64,000 bases of DNA from Alphaproteobacteria bacterium (GCA_028281925.1 JANQIX010000082.1:62001-126000), one strand, 5' to 3'. Positions 48,597 to 58,401 are shown, counted from the first letter of the stretch. The notes: a model not told the origin generated them from the letters alone. Numbers and translations: made by a program.

Positions 48597-49562
48597 ATGA
48601 GCGACACCACAACGCCTACCAACACTGAGAGCGAAGGCCGCGGCTGGTTCACCCGCATGCGTGCGGGCTTGTCACGCTCGTCCGCAAAGCTGAGTGACGG
48701 CATCGGCGGCATCTTCACCAAGCGCAAGCTGGATGATGAGACGCTGGAAGAGCTGGAAGAGCTCTTGATCGCAGCCGATCTCGGCCCGGCAACGGCGGCG
48801 AAGCTGACGGCAGCCCTGGCGCGGAGCCGCTTCGGCGCGACGGTCACGCCGGACGAGGTGCGCGAGGCCCTGGCCGAAGAGATCGCGAAGATCCTGGAGC
48901 CGGTGGCCCAGCCCGTCCACTTCATGGCGGACCATCGCCCCAACATCATGCTGGTGGTCGGCGTCAACGGCACCGGCAAGACCACGACGATCGGCAAGCT
49001 GGCATCGCAGTGGCGCCATGCGGGCTTGAAGATGCTGCTGGTCGCCGGTGACACCTTCCGCGCCGCGGCGATCGAGCAGCTACAGGTTTGGGGTAATCGC
49101 GCCGGGTGCCCTGTGCTGACGCGCGACCCGGGCTCGGATGCGGCTGCCCTGGCCTTTGACGCCTTCACGCTGGGCAAGGCGCAAGGCAGCGACCTGTTGG
49201 TGGTCGACACAGCGGGGCGCCTGCACAACAAGGCCGACCTGATGGCCGAGTTGAACAAGATCATCCGGGTCCTGAACAAGAAAGACGAGACTGCGCCGCA
49301 TCACGTGATCCTGGTGCTGGACGCAACCACCGGCCAGAACGCGCACACCCAGGTCGAGGTCTTCCGCGAGATGGTCAACGTTACCGGTCTGGTCGTCACC
49401 AAGCTGGACGGCACGGCCCGCGGCGGCGTTCTGGTGTCGCTGGCCGAGAAGTTTGGGCTGCCGGTGCATGCCATCGGCGTCGGCGAGGGGCAGAACGACC
49501 TGCGGCCGTTCCAGCCGCGGCAGTTCGCGCGATCCCTGCTGGGTCTCGATGACGCCGGGTAG
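48597..49562 (+). CDS. ftsY: Signal recognition particle receptor FtsY
   Basis: Membrane-associated GTPase (321 aa) that docks SRP-ribosome complexes at the translocon. After a short N-terminus lacking the long acidic A domain comes the helical N domain (about 35-105). The G domain has GVNGTGKTTT (122-131), DTAGRLHN, and TKLDGTARGG near the C-terminus. A short A domain is normal for alphaproteobacteria. The gene ends 14 bases inside the start of amn, an overlap suggesting coupled translation. It is separated from mtaB, its frequent neighbour in relatives. Confidence 0.97.
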   Translation: MSDTTTPTNTESEGRGWFTRMRAGLSRSSAKLSDGIGGIFTKRKLDDETLEELEELLIAADLGPATAAKLTAALARSRFGATVTPDEVREALAEEIAKILEPVAQPVHFMADHRPNIMLVVGVNGTGKTTTIGKLASQWRHAGLKMLLVAGDTFRAAAIEQLQVWGNRAGCPVLTRDPGSDAAALAFDAFTLGKAQGSDLLVVDTAGRLHNKADLMAELNKIIRVLNKKDETAPHHVILVLDATTGQNAHTQVEVFREMVNVTGLVVTKLDGTARGGVLVSLAEKFGLPVHAIGVGEGQNDLRPFQPRQFARSLLGLDDAG

Positions 49563-51048
49563 TGACCTTTCCTCCGGCGGCGCCACGCTCGTCGACCGGG
49601 CGGATGCGGCTCTGGAGGCGGTCACCAGGCTCTACGACCAGGCCACGGACCATCTGCGGTCTGCGTTCGATGGCTTCGTCCGCGGCACATCCATGTCGGG
49701 CCGGGTGCGCGGGTGCTATCCGTTCGTCGAGGTGGCCGTCGAAGGCTATGCGCCGCTGCCGCAGGATCTGAGGCTGTCGTACGGCTTCGTGGATCGGCCG
49801 GGGCGCTACCGCACGACGCTGACGCGACCCGACATCTTCGGTCCCTATCTGGAGCACCAGTTCGAGCAGCTGCTTGCCAACAACCTGGGTCCCCTGAAGA
49901 TCGGTGTCAGCGATCTGCCCATCCCCATACATTTCGCCTTTCCGAGCGGGCTGCCGGGCGCTCTGATGTCGCCGGAGAAGGTGCGCGCCTTGCGCGACTG
50001 CTTCGACGTGCCGGATCTGGCACATCTGGACGACAACATCGTCAACGGCGCGGACGAGCCGCCGCCGCAAGAGCCCGGGCCGCTGGCCCTGTTCACCGCG
50101 TCGCGGATCGACTACAGCCTGCACCGGCTGCAGCACTACACGGCCACCAGCCCGCAGCATTTCCAGAACTACGTGCTGTTCACCAACTACCAGTTCTATG
50201 TCGACGAGTTCGTCCGGTTCGCGCATGGGCTGATGGCCGCCCCGGACAGCGACTATTCCGCGTTCGTGGAACCCGGTGACCGGATCACCAGGCATGTCAG
50301 CGCCGCCGGCAACCAGCCGCAAGCCGCACAGCCCGCCGTCCCGCCACCGGCCCGGATGCCGCAGATGCCGGCCTATCATCTGGTGCGGGAAGGTGGCCAG
50401 GGCATCACGCTGGTGAACATCGGCGTCGGCCCGTCCAACGCCAAGACGGCGACCGACCACATCGCGGTCTTGCGTCCGCATGCCTGGCTGATGCTGGGTC
50501 ACTGTGCGGGCGTGCGGAACACCCAGCAGATCGGCGACTATGTGCTGGCCCACGGCTATGTGCGCGAAGACCATGTACTGGACCGCGACCTGCCGACCTG
50601 GGTCCCGATCCCGCCTCTGGCCGAGATTCAGCAGGCACTGGAGACTTCGGTCGCCGAGGTTACCGGTCTGTCGGGCTATGCGCTGAAGCGTGTGATGCGT
50701 ACGGGCACCGTGGCGACGATCGACAACCGCAACTGGGAGCTGCGCGATCATTCCGAACCCGTCCGCCGCTTCAGCCAGAGCCGCGCGATCGCACTGGACA
50801 TGGAAAGTGCCACCATCGCCGCCAACGGCTTCCGCTTCCGCGTGCCCTACGGCACGCTCTTATGCGTGTCGGACAAGCCGCTGCACGGCGAACTGAAACT
50901 GGCCGACATGGCCGACGCCTTCTACCGCCGCCAGGTCGACCAGCACCTGCGCATCGGCATGCTAGCGATGGAGAAGCTACGAACCTTGGGCATGGAACGC
51001 CTGCACAGCCGCAAGCTGCGCAGTTTCTCAGAGGTGGCGTTTCAGTGA
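49549..51048 (+). CDS. amn: AMP nucleosidase
   Basis: Hydrolyses AMP to adenine and ribose-5-phosphate in purine turnover. The 499-aa length fits. The N-terminal domain has RPGRYRTTLTRPDIFGPYL. The nucleoside-phosphorylase-like catalytic domain has NIGVGPSNAKTATDHIAVLR, MLGHCAGVR and ALDMESATIAANGF. The ATG at 49549 is chosen; it overlaps the ftsY end by 14 bases, whereas the longest frame starts well inside ftsY. A short Gln/Pro/Ala-rich insertion near residues 262-280 lies between domains. Confidence 0.93.
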   Translation: MTPGSDLSSGGATLVDRADAALEAVTRLYDQATDHLRSAFDGFVRGTSMSGRVRGCYPFVEVAVEGYAPLPQDLRLSYGFVDRPGRYRTTLTRPDIFGPYLEHQFEQLLANNLGPLKIGVSDLPIPIHFAFPSGLPGALMSPEKVRALRDCFDVPDLAHLDDNIVNGADEPPPQEPGPLALFTASRIDYSLHRLQHYTATSPQHFQNYVLFTNYQFYVDEFVRFAHGLMAAPDSDYSAFVEPGDRITRHVSAAGNQPQAAQPAVPPPARMPQMPAYHLVREGGQGITLVNIGVGPSNAKTATDHIAVLRPHAWLMLGHCAGVRNTQQIGDYVLAHGYVREDHVLDRDLPTWVPIPPLAEIQQALETSVAEVTGLSGYALKRVMRTGTVATIDNRNWELRDHSEPVRRFSQSRAIALDMESATIAANGFRFRVPYGTLLCVSDKPLHGELKLADMADAFYRRQVDQHLRIGMLAMEKLRTLGMERLHSRKLRSFSEVAFQ

Positions 51049-51123
51049 CGTCGAAGCGCTCTTCGGAGAATTTGGTCACCGAAGATCAATCAACGTCAAA
51101 GCGCATTAAGACTTGAATATGCC

Positions 51124-51197
51124 GTCGTGCTCGCGAAGGCGAGCATCTCCGGCCAGTTTGCTCAGCTCAACGAGATCTTCGCCTTCGCGAAGATGAC
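51124..51197. repeat. Palindromic intergenic repeat element, copy 1
   Basis: Two arms of about 28 bp (51124-51151 and 51169-51197) are imperfect reverse complements. Each is also a small hairpin: GCTCGC-gaag-GCGAGC at 51129-51144 and ATCTTCGC-cttc-GCGAAGAT at 51175-51194. The core is CGCGAAGGCG followed by ATCTCCGG. It sits between convergent amn and pgk. A related copy lies at 59,130-59,210, so this is a dispersed REP-like family. Confidence 0.75.
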
Positions 51198-51258
51198 GTG
51201 AAAGACAACGGAGACTTGCGGCGTCGCGGTTCAGCCCTACTCGGTGCCACACACAATC

Positions 51259-51286
51259 CGCCCGCCGTCGGGGCCGGCGGCGGGCG
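51259..51286 (-). terminator. Putative pgk terminator
   Basis: CGCCCGCCG (51259-51267) pairs perfectly with CGGCGGGCG (51278-51286) across a 10-nt loop, about 30 bases past the pgk stop. On the pgk strand it is followed by GATTGTGTG, a weakly T-containing tail. Confidence 0.6.
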
Positions 51287-51315
51287 TGAGGGACGTGCTC
51301 TGGGGATGAGGGCGC

Positions 51316-52509
51316 TTACTTCTTAAGCGCCGCGACGCCCGGCAGATCTTTGCCTTCCAGCCACTCCAGGAAGGCGCCGCCGGCAGTTGAAACATAGCTG
51401 AACTTGTCGCCGACACCGGCATGGGCCAGCGCCGCGACCGTGTCGCCGCCGCCGGCCACGGTCAACAGCGCACCGGCACCGGTGCGGCTCGCCGCCTCTT
51501 GTGCCACCACATTGGTGCCGGCATCGAAGGGTTCCACCTCGAACGCGCCCAGCGGGCCGTTCCACACCACGGTCTTGCAGTCGGCGAGCTTGCCCTTCAG
51601 CATTTCGGCGGAGGCGGGGCCGATATCCAGCACCATGCCGTCGGCCGGCACGGCATCGACGGAAAGCGTCTCGCTGGGCGTGCCCGCCTTGAATTCCTTG
51701 CCCACCACGCCGTCGGTCGGCAGCAGGATCTCACAGCCGGCATCGGCCGCCTTGCCCATGATCGTGCGCGCTTCGTCTGCCATGTCCTTCTCGCACAGGC
51801 TGGCGCCGAGATCCTTGCCCTGGGCATAGAGGAAGGTGTTGGCCATGCCGCCGCCCAGCGCCAGCATGTCGACCTTGGACACAAGGTTGCCCAACAGGTC
51901 CAGCTTGGTGGAGATCTTGGCACCGCCGACCACGGCCAGCACCGGGCGCTGCGGCGCCTCCAGTGCGCCGGTCAGGGCCTCCAGCCCCGCCTGCATCAGC
52001 CGGCCGGCGGCCGCCGGCAGCACGCGGGCGATCGCCTCTGTCGACGCGTGCGCGCGGTGCGCGGCGGAGAAGGCGTCGTTCACATAGACGTCGCCGAGCG
52101 CGCCCAGCTTGGCCGCGAAATCGGCGTCGTTCTTCTCTTCCTCCGCATAGAAGCGCAGGTTCTCCAGCACCAGGAAGCCGCCCGGCTCCAGCGCGGCGAT
52201 GGCGGCTTCCGCCACGGGGCCGATGCAATCGTCGGCAAAGGCGACGGGCTTGCCGAGCGCTGTGGCCAGCGCGTCTGCAACCGGCTTCAAGGTGAATTCG
52301 AGCTTACGGGTACCCTTGGGCCGGCCGAAATGGCTCAACATCACCACCTTGGCGCCCTTGCCGGCAAGCTCGGTCAAGGTCGGAACCAGGCGGTCGAGCC
52401 GGGTCGTGTCGGTGACCGCGCCGTCTTTCATCGGGACGTTCAGATCGCCGCGGACAAGCACCGTCTTGCCGGCCACGTCGATGTCGTCGAGCGTGTTGAA
52501 TGCACCCAT
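51316..52509 (-). CDS. pgk: Phosphoglycerate kinase
   Basis: Glycolytic and gluconeogenic kinase (397 aa) interconverting 1,3-bisphosphoglycerate and 3-phosphoglycerate with ADP/ATP. Family marks: [14 protein letters not shown] near the N-terminus, SHFGRPKG, the hinge [28 protein letters not shown], and the C-terminal nucleotide loop GGGDTVAA with STAGGAFLE. Complete and unremarkable. Unusually it stands without gap or fba beside it in this window; the upstream gene (DUF427) is unrelated. Confidence 0.97.
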   Translation of the reverse strand: MGAFNTLDDIDVAGKTVLVRGDLNVPMKDGAVTDTTRLDRLVPTLTELAGKGAKVVMLSHFGRPKGTRKLEFTLKPVADALATALGKPVAFADDCIGPVAEAAIAALEPGGFLVLENLRFYAEEEKNDADFAAKLGALGDVYVNDAFSAAHRAHASTEAIARVLPAAAGRLMQAGLEALTGALEAPQRPVLAVVGGAKISTKLDLLGNLVSKVDMLALGGGMANTFLYAQGKDLGASLCEKDMADEARTIMGKAADAGCEILLPTDGVVGKEFKAGTPSETLSVDAVPADGMVLDIGPASAEMLKGKLADCKTVVWNGPLGAFEVEPFDAGTNVVAQEAASRTGAGALLTVAGGGDTVAALAHAGVGDKFSYVSTAGGAFLEWLEGKDLPGVAALKK

Positions 52510-52642
52510 GGCGCCCGGGTCCTTGTTGGTTCACTGGTGAAACAGGGATTGGTTACCTTGGCAAGCAACCATATCGCCCTTCATCGGCGCATTGACGTGG
52601 CGCAAATCCGCTTGCGCGGCAGCCCGCCCGGCGCCCGACACA

Positions 52643-53134
52643 TCACCATCCTGCGGTGCCCGGACCGCCCTTGAACGGGCCGCGAACACCGCGCGTGATC
52701 CAGCCGCCGTAAAAGTCGCCGGGCTGGGCGGCCGCCACCTCGCCGTCGACGGAGCAGCGGTCGCATCTGCTGGCGTAGAAGCAGAGATGGTCGGCCAGCC
52801 GCTCATAGCCACGCCAGGGTTGGGGATAGCTCCAGGCGATATCGGCCACGCGGTAGCGCCCGATCACCAGATCCCAATAGACGGCCGGCCCCTTGAACTC
52901 GCAGACCGACGTCCGGCTGCTGGGCTGCAGCAGCTCGCGTGCCACATCGGCAGGTGGGATGTAGTAGGTCGGCGGATGGCTGGTCTCCAACACCCGCAGG
53001 CCGTCCGTGGTTTCGGCAACGACGCGCCCGTGCACCTCAACAACCAGCCGGGACCGCACGACCTCGATACGCGGCGGGCGGGGGTAGTCCCAGACGGATT
53101 CCGCCCCATCTTCCGTCATCGACACCTTGTCCAT
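52643..53134 (-). CDS. DUF427 domain protein
   Basis: A 163-aa protein matching DUF427 (PF04248-type). Landmarks are SVWDYPRPPR, LETSHPPTYYIPPADV, CEFKGPAVYWD, a CDRCSVDG segment and the strongly conserved C-terminal FYGGWITRGVRGPFKGGPGT. Family members are small beta-rich proteins of unknown biochemical role. GGAGG lies 10 nt before the ATG at 53134; an ATG five codons later is possible. It lies 133 bases upstream of pgk and is divergent from the methyltransferase gene. Confidence 0.88.
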   Translation of the reverse strand: MDKVSMTEDGAESVWDYPRPPRIEVVRSRLVVEVHGRVVAETTDGLRVLETSHPPTYYIPPADVARELLQPSSRTSVCEFKGPAVYWDLVIGRYRVADIAWSYPQPWRGYERLADHLCFYASRCDRCSVDGEVAAAQPGDFYGGWITRGVRGPFKGGPGTAGW

Positions 53135-53314
53135 TCCGCCCGATCCTCCGCCGTACCGCTGTCGATCGGTAAGATTGTTCGAAAATGCCGTTCGTCGAGG
53201 GGATGGGCGGATCGGGCGTTGCCGGGATGTCCGGATCTCTGCCTTGGCCTGGCCAGACTTTTCGATCAGGACCGATGTCCAGGGCGGCCGGAAACAGCAG
53301 GGGGAGCATCTTCA

Positions 53315-54352
53315 ATGGTGACGGCGCTGGACCGGATGGCGTTCGCGGTGGCGCAGACCGCGCGGGTCGGGTGGTTTCTGGCCGAGTACCGGATGTCGGT
53401 GCGTACGTCGCGCGGCTCCATGCCCAAGGCGAAGAGCCGGCGCAACGTGCCGCAGACCGGTGCGATCGTGGCGGAACTGCGCCGGCTGTTCGAACGCGAC
53501 TGGCAGAATGTCCGCGCCGGCTATTACCGGCTGCCGCATGATGTGATGCCGCGGCCGCGGCAGCTGCTGGCGGACGCGCGCGGGTTCTTCCGCGACCTGC
53601 CGATAGTCAACCGCCGCCGGCGCGAGCGGCAGGGCGACGAGGTGCGCGAGACGGCTTCCCGGGCCACCGCCGGCCTGCCCGACTATTATCTGCAGAACTT
53701 CCATTTCCAGACCGACGGCTATCTCTCCGCCGACTCCGCGCGACTTTACGACCACCAGGTGGAAGTGCTGTTCGGCGGCGGCGCCGATGCCATGCGCCGC
53801 CAGGTCCTGGCGCCGATCCATCACTATCTAGGCGCTCGCCCGGCAGAGGCTGTACGGCTCGTGGACGTGGCCTGCGGCACCGGACAGTTCCTGACCTTCC
53901 TGAAAGACACGCATCCGATGATGTCGACCATCGGGGTCGACTTGTCCCATCCCTATCTGCAGGAAGCGAGCCGGCGACTTGCCCCCTGGCCGCGGACGCA
54001 GTTCGTCCAGGCGCAAGGGGAACGGATGCCACTGGCGGATGCGTCGGCCGATCTCGTGACCTGCATCTTCCTGTTCCACGAACTGCCGCACGACGTGCGC
54101 CGCGCCGTGGCGGCGGAAATGGCGCGCGTGCTGAAGCCCGGCGGACAGCTGATCTTCCTGGACAGCCTGCAACTGGGAGACCGCCCGACCTTTGACGGAT
54201 TGCTCGAATACTTCCCAAGAGCCTTCCATGAGCCCTACTATGAAGAGTATACTCAAGACGATTTAATCGGGCTGTTTCGCGATGCAGGGCTCAGTTTCGT
54301 GGCCCTGGATCATGTGTTCATGTCGAAGCTGCTGTTGTTCGAGAAGCCATGA
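53315..54352 (+). CDS. Class I SAM-dependent methyltransferase
   Basis: A 345-aa protein with a basic N-terminal helical region (about 1-150) and a C-terminal Rossmann methyltransferase domain. Motif I is VDVACGTGQFL, the acidic end of strand 2 is TIGVDLS, and the post-II acidic region LVTCIFLFHELP matches small-molecule methyltransferases (Methyltransf_11 type). The start at 53315 has AGGGGGAG upstream. The TGA overlaps the next start (ATGA), so the hotdog protein is translationally coupled. The N-terminal part is not recognised; the substrate is probably a small molecule or lipid. Confidence 0.82.
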   Translation: MVTALDRMAFAVAQTARVGWFLAEYRMSVRTSRGSMPKAKSRRNVPQTGAIVAELRRLFERDWQNVRAGYYRLPHDVMPRPRQLLADARGFFRDLPIVNRRRRERQGDEVRETASRATAGLPDYYLQNFHFQTDGYLSADSARLYDHQVEVLFGGGADAMRRQVLAPIHHYLGARPAEAVRLVDVACGTGQFLTFLKDTHPMMSTIGVDLSHPYLQEASRRLAPWPRTQFVQAQGERMPLADASADLVTCIFLFHELPHDVRRAVAAEMARVLKPGGQLIFLDSLQLGDRPTFDGLLEYFPRAFHEPYYEEYTQDDLIGLFRDAGLSFVALDHVFMSKLLLFEKP

Positions 54353-54798
54353 GGCATTGGGTGGCGGGAGAGACGTCGGCGGAGCTGAACCTCGAGGATC
54401 CCGGAACCTACCGGTTCTGGTGGAACGACTGCGTCCGGCCGGCCGATGTCGACGCAGCGGGGCGCGTAGGCGGCGATGCGATCGGCATCTATTTCGAAGA
54501 GGCGCGCGCCGCGCTGTTCGAAACGGCCGGTCTTGTGGAGGATGGGGGGCCGGTTTCCACCGCCGTCGGCCATCTTTCCATCGACCGTCGGGCGACCCTG
54601 ACCTATCCGGCGGAACTCAGGATCGGCAGCCGCGTGCTGCAGATGGATGAGGCGACCGTCCGGTCGATCCAGGCGATCTTTCATGACCGTGTCTGCGTCG
54701 CCACCGCGGAGACCGTGACGGTGTTGTTCGACGAGCGGCAGCGCGCCCCGAAGCCATTGAGCCCGGCGCAGCGCCGCCGCCTACAGCCCTACGGGTGA
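54349..54798 (+). CDS. Hotdog-fold (4HBT-like) thioesterase
   Basis: A 149-aa protein of the acyl-CoA thioesterase type. Expected early segments are present: RFWWNDCVRPADVDAAGRVGG, in which the Asp before the aromatic position is typical, and YFEEARAALFE containing the helix Glu. The ATGA overlap with the methyltransferase and shared strand imply one function. The 3' end overlaps the convergent Yip1-like gene by 18 bases. Acyl-CoA thioester hydrolysis is the family activity; which acyl group is unknown. Confidence 0.8.
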   Translation: MRHWVAGETSAELNLEDPGTYRFWWNDCVRPADVDAAGRVGGDAIGIYFEEARAALFETAGLVEDGGPVSTAVGHLSIDRRATLTYPAELRIGSRVLQMDEATVRSIQAIFHDRVCVATAETVTVLFDERQRAPKPLSPAQRRRLQPYG

Positions 54799-55380
54799 TC
54801 CCATCGAACCCATCTCGGGCGCGAAGATCGGCAACAGCACCGGTGCAGCGAGCATGGCGATCAGCAGCAGGGACAGGATCGACAGAGCGAAATGCTTGCC
54901 ACGGTTCTGCCAAGGCAACTGCAGTGCGATCGGCCCGGCTCTGTACAGCAGCATCAGGGAATAAATCAGCCCGGCGAACGAGGCGAGAATACCGATCAAC
55001 GGCAGCGGCAGCAGGGCCTCTGTGAGGAAGTACGGCGTCAACGCCAGCGCCACCGTCACGAACGCTGCACTGAAGGTCGCTCGACCACCGAAGATGCCGG
55101 CAAAGAACATTATAACGCCGGCCATCACGACCGCACCGGCGATGCCGATGACGACCATGCGGATAAATCGCCGAAGCAGATCTTCAAACGCTGCGATTTC
55201 AGGGTAGATGATCACGACCAGCAAGGTGGATACGGTCGCGGCCAGCACGATCAGGGGCAAGAGATGCTCTCGCGCGACCGTCGCCCAAGGGGGAACCGGC
55301 TGAACGTGTTCGCGGATCGTTGCGTTGGGTGCAGCGATCATGCCCCGGCAACGGGCGATAAAGGCGGCATAGTCAAACAT
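54781..55380 (-). CDS. Yip1-domain-like membrane protein
   Basis: A 199-aa inner-membrane protein with about five helices after a short cytoplasmic N-terminus (about 1-40). The helix pattern and the LLYRAGPIALQLPW stretch fit bacterial YIP1-family (PF04893-type) proteins, whose function is unknown. The polar N-terminus contains CRGMIAAPNATI, the usual opening of such proteins. It is convergent and slightly overlapping with the thioesterase and divergent from the RNA methyltransferase. Confidence 0.78.
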   Translation of the reverse strand: MFDYAAFIARCRGMIAAPNATIREHVQPVPPWATVAREHLLPLIVLAATVSTLLVVIIYPEIAAFEDLLRRFIRMVVIGIAGAVVMAGVIMFFAGIFGGRATFSAAFVTVALALTPYFLTEALLPLPLIGILASFAGLIYSLMLLYRAGPIALQLPWQNRGKHFALSILSLLLIAMLAAPVLLPIFAPEMGSMGSPVGL

Positions 55381-55512
55381 CTGTCACTTCTGAGGCCACG
55401 GGCTGGTACGACCCTGGGCGGGTCGAACGACTAGAACATAGGATCGGCCGTGCCACATTTCGATGCCGGACCTCTTGTCTCGGCAGGTCGGGTCGTGGCA
55501 AAGCCGGCTGCC

Positions 55513-56826
55513 ATGAACGAAGCGCAGCAACAATCCGATACCGCCAATCCGTCCCCGAGACGCGTCGTGGAACTCACGGTCGACGCAGTCGGTAGCCGCG
55601 GCGACGGTGTGGCCAAGGCGGGGGACGCGACGGTGTTCATCCCGCAGACGGCGCCCGGCGACCGGGTGCGGGTGACGTTGGACGAGACGGCGCGCAGTTT
55701 GGCCGCCGGATCGGCGGTCGAACTGCTTCATCCGGGTCACGGTCGGGCGGAGCCGCCCTGCCAGCATTTCGGCCCCTGCGGCGGATGCCTGATCCAGCAT
55801 CTGACGTCCGGCGTGCAGAGCGAGTGGAAGCGCCGGCTTGTGGCCGAGGCGCTGGACCGCCAGGGACTGGACAGCGCGGCCGTTGGCGCGGTGATCACGG
55901 TGCCCCCGCAATCCCGCCGGCGCGTGACCATGGCTGCACGGCGCGGCGAGACCCGCGTTTTCCTGGGCTTCAACGAGCGCGCATCGAACCGGATCGTCGA
56001 TGTCGAGGCCTGCATGGTGGCGCGGCCTGAAATCGTCGCCATCCTGCCGGACCTGCAGCAGTTGCTGACGGGGCTTTTGCGGCGGGGCGAAACGCGCGAT
56101 ATCGCGGTGACCGTGCTGGACGACGGTTTGGATCTCGTGCTCGTCGGCGGGCCGCCGCTCGATCTGACGGCCCGCGAGACACTTGCGCGGTTCGCTGAGA
56201 AGGTTGACGTGGCGCGCCTGAGTTGGCGTGCGGCACCGGGCAGCCTGGCGGAACCGATCGCCCATCGGCGCGCCGGCACCGTGCGGCTGGGCGGCGTGCC
56301 CGTGACGGTGCCGCCCGGCGGCTTTCTGCAGGCGACGGCAGAGGCGGAAGCCGCGATGGCCGAGGCCGTCGTTAGCGCGGTCGGCGACAGCGCCAGGGTC
56401 GCCGATCTGTTCTGCGGGGCCGGCACCTTCACCTTCGCGCTGGCCCGCGCCGCTTCGGTCGTGGCTGTCGACGGCGATGGCGAGGCGCTCGATGCGTTGT
56501 CCGCCGGCGCCCGCCAGGCCGGGCTGGACGGACGCATCCAGGCAAGGGGGCGCAATCTCTACGAAGACCCGCTGACGGAAAGCGAGCTTCGGGCCTTCGA
56601 CGCCGTCGTGTTCGACCCGCCGCGCCCCGGCGCCCGCGACCAGTCCGGCCGCCTGGCAGCCGGCGGCGTGCCGACGGTGGTCGCCGTGTCGTGCAACCCC
56701 GCCAGCTTCGCCCGCGACGCCCGCATCCTGATCGAGGGCGGCTATCGCCTGGAAAGCGTCACACCGGTCGACCAGTTCCTGTGGTCGGCGCATGTGGAAC
56801 TGGTGGCGGTGTTCCGGCGACCGTAA
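55513..56826 (+). CDS. 23S rRNA/tRNA (uracil-5-)-methyltransferase, RlmD/TrmA-like
   Basis: A 437-aa m5U methyltransferase. A TRAM domain leads (ELTVDAVGSRGDGVAK). The [4Fe-4S] cysteines follow in CQHFGPCGGC plus the later VEACMV. The SAM site is VADLFCGAGTFTFALA, with FDPPRPG. The catalytic nucleophile is the Cys of VSCNPASFARD, and HVELVAVF closes the family motif. The ATG at 55513 is taken as start; a GTG at 55450 would add 21 poorly conserved residues and neither has a strong Shine-Dalgarno sequence. In alphaproteobacteria such enzymes usually act on 23S rRNA; which uridine cannot be told. Confidence 0.9.
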   Translation: MNEAQQQSDTANPSPRRVVELTVDAVGSRGDGVAKAGDATVFIPQTAPGDRVRVTLDETARSLAAGSAVELLHPGHGRAEPPCQHFGPCGGCLIQHLTSGVQSEWKRRLVAEALDRQGLDSAAVGAVITVPPQSRRRVTMAARRGETRVFLGFNERASNRIVDVEACMVARPEIVAILPDLQQLLTGLLRRGETRDIAVTVLDDGLDLVLVGGPPLDLTARETLARFAEKVDVARLSWRAAPGSLAEPIAHRRAGTVRLGGVPVTVPPGGFLQATAEAEAAMAEAVVSAVGDSARVADLFCGAGTFTFALARAASVVAVDGDGEALDALSAGARQAGLDGRIQARGRNLYEDPLTESELRAFDAVVFDPPRPGARDQSGRLAAGGVPTVVAVSCNPASFARDARILIEGGYRLESVTPVDQFLWSAHVELVAVFRRP

Positions 56827-57002
56827 CGCCGGCGCCCGCCGGATCGGCCGCAGCGCCGCCACGCGGCCAAGCTCTGGCCCCGCCAAAACGACCTGACGGG
56901 GGCCCTTCTTCAACAAAATCGGCCGAAACCGGCAATCCATAACCATCGGGCCGGCCGGCAGACAGGTCCAGGCTTCCTGCTCGCTCTGCAGAGCTCTGAC
57001 CG

Positions 57003-57353
57003 CTACCCCCGCGCGTCCATCTCCCGGCGCAGGTCTTTGATGTCGTTCTGGATGGCCAGCAACAGGCTGATCCCGCGGTAGAGGCCGAAGAAGATCAGGG
57101 CGAGCGCGGTGCCGGCGACGGCGGCCAGCACCGCGGGCACGTATTTCGCGAACTCCGGCGCGAACGGCTCGTACGCGAACTCCGCCAGGCCGTAGGCCAA
57201 CAGCACGGTGCCCAAGAGCAGGAACTGGGCGGCGAGCTTGAAGGCCGTGGCCAGCATCTTGGCGGAGTCGAGCTGGTACTTCTCCACCGGATGCAGGCCC
57301 AGCTTCGCGCCTTCGAAGTCGAGCGGACGGGCGTGGCTTTCGGGCGTGTCCAT
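57003..57353 (-). CDS. Small membrane protein, unknown function
   Basis: A 116-aa protein with a polar N-terminus (about 1-30), two membrane helices (about 38-60 and 70-100) and a short charged C-terminal helix ending KDLRREMDARG. No enzymatic motif. Composition fits the local genome. It is followed leftward by a 176-base gap and preceded (57,354-57,393) by the end of the SDR gene on the same strand, so both may be cotranscribed. Family not recognised. Confidence 0.65.
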   Translation of the reverse strand: MDTPESHARPLDFEGAKLGLHPVEKYQLDSAKMLATAFKLAAQFLLLGTVLLAYGLAEFAYEPFAPEFAKYVPAVLAAVAGTALALIFFGLYRGISLLLAIQNDIKDLRREMDARG

Positions 57354-57393
57354 GGCATCAGCCTATCGCTCAAGCACAGTACCGGGCAACGCG

Positions 57394-58161
57394 CTAGACG
57401 ACGGACAGCAGACCGCCGTCCACATAGATCACTTGGCCGTTGACGAAATCCGATGCCCGCGAGGCCAGGAACACGGCCGCCCCGCCCAGTTCCTCCGGCT
57501 GGCCCCAGCGCCCGGACGGGGTGCGGGCGCGCAGCCAGGCATCGAACTTTGCATCCTCACGCAGCGCCTTGGTCATGTCGGTGGCGATATAGCCGGGCCC
57601 CAGGCCGTTGGCCTGGATGTTGTGCTGGGCCCATTCCGCACACATGGCCTTGGTCAGCATCTTCACGGCCCCTTTTGAGGCCGTGTAGGGCCCGATGGTC
57701 GGACGGCCCAGCTCGCTCTGCACCGAGCAGATATTGATGATCTTGCCGGCCCGGCGCTCGATCATGCCGCGGGCGACCGCGCGGGCCACCAGGAACACGG
57801 CCGTCAGGTTGGTCTGCAGGACTTCCGCCCAGGTCTCCAGCGGCACCTCGGTCATCGGCATGCGCCGCTGGATGCCGGCATTGTTGACCAGGATATCGAT
57901 CGGGCCGACCTCGCGGTCGATGGCGGCAAGTGCTGCGTCGATAGCGGCTTCGTCCGAAACGTCGAAAGGATAGCTGCGCGCGTCCGCCCCCTCGCTCCGC
58001 AGCGCTGCGGCAGCCTCGTCAACGGCCGCGGCATCCCGGCCGTTGACGAGGATGCGGGCGCCCGCGGCCGCCAGGGTGCCGGCGATGTCGCGGCCGATGC
58101 CGCGGCTGGACCCGGTCACCAGGGCCGTCCGGCCCGTGAGATCGAACAAGGCTGTGGACAT
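57394..58161 (-). CDS. SDR oxidoreductase, gluconate 5-dehydrogenase-like
   Basis: A 255-aa classical SDR with all key motifs: TGSSRGIGR for NAD(P), NNAG, and the Ser-Tyr-Lys set in SVQSELGRPTIGPYTASK. GPGYIATDM and the closing NGQVIYVDGG are also typical. An Arg in the second strand (NGRDAA) suggests NADP preference. The nearest named group is gluconate/2-deoxy-D-gluconate dehydrogenase (IdnO/KduD), but substrate cannot be assigned. The ATG at 58161 follows AGGA; longer frames overlap the divergent gene's control region. Confidence 0.88.
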   Translation of the reverse strand: MSTALFDLTGRTALVTGSSRGIGRDIAGTLAAAGARILVNGRDAAAVDEAAAALRSEGADARSYPFDVSDEAAIDAALAAIDREVGPIDILVNNAGIQRRMPMTEVPLETWAEVLQTNLTAVFLVARAVARGMIERRAGKIINICSVQSELGRPTIGPYTASKGAVKMLTKAMCAEWAQHNIQANGLGPGYIATDMTKALREDAKFDAWLRARTPSGRWGQPEELGGAAVFLASRASDFVNGQVIYVDGGLLSVV

Positions 58162-58401
58162 GGAGGTTCCTTTCCCGGCACCGCCCCGCCAGGATGCGGC
58201 GGACGCTGCCCAGACATAGCCGGTGTGCCCGAACGCTGTCACCCCAAGGTGGCGCATACGCACCCACCGACCTTGACGGCTGGCGGGCACCGGCCTGACA
58301 GTAGGGGCACCGACTGGAGAAGACCGATGGCCCATGGCGGCGCTTGAGACCGCCCCGGCAAGAAAGATCGGCGACCGGGCAGGCAGAAATGGGGGGTGGA
58401 C

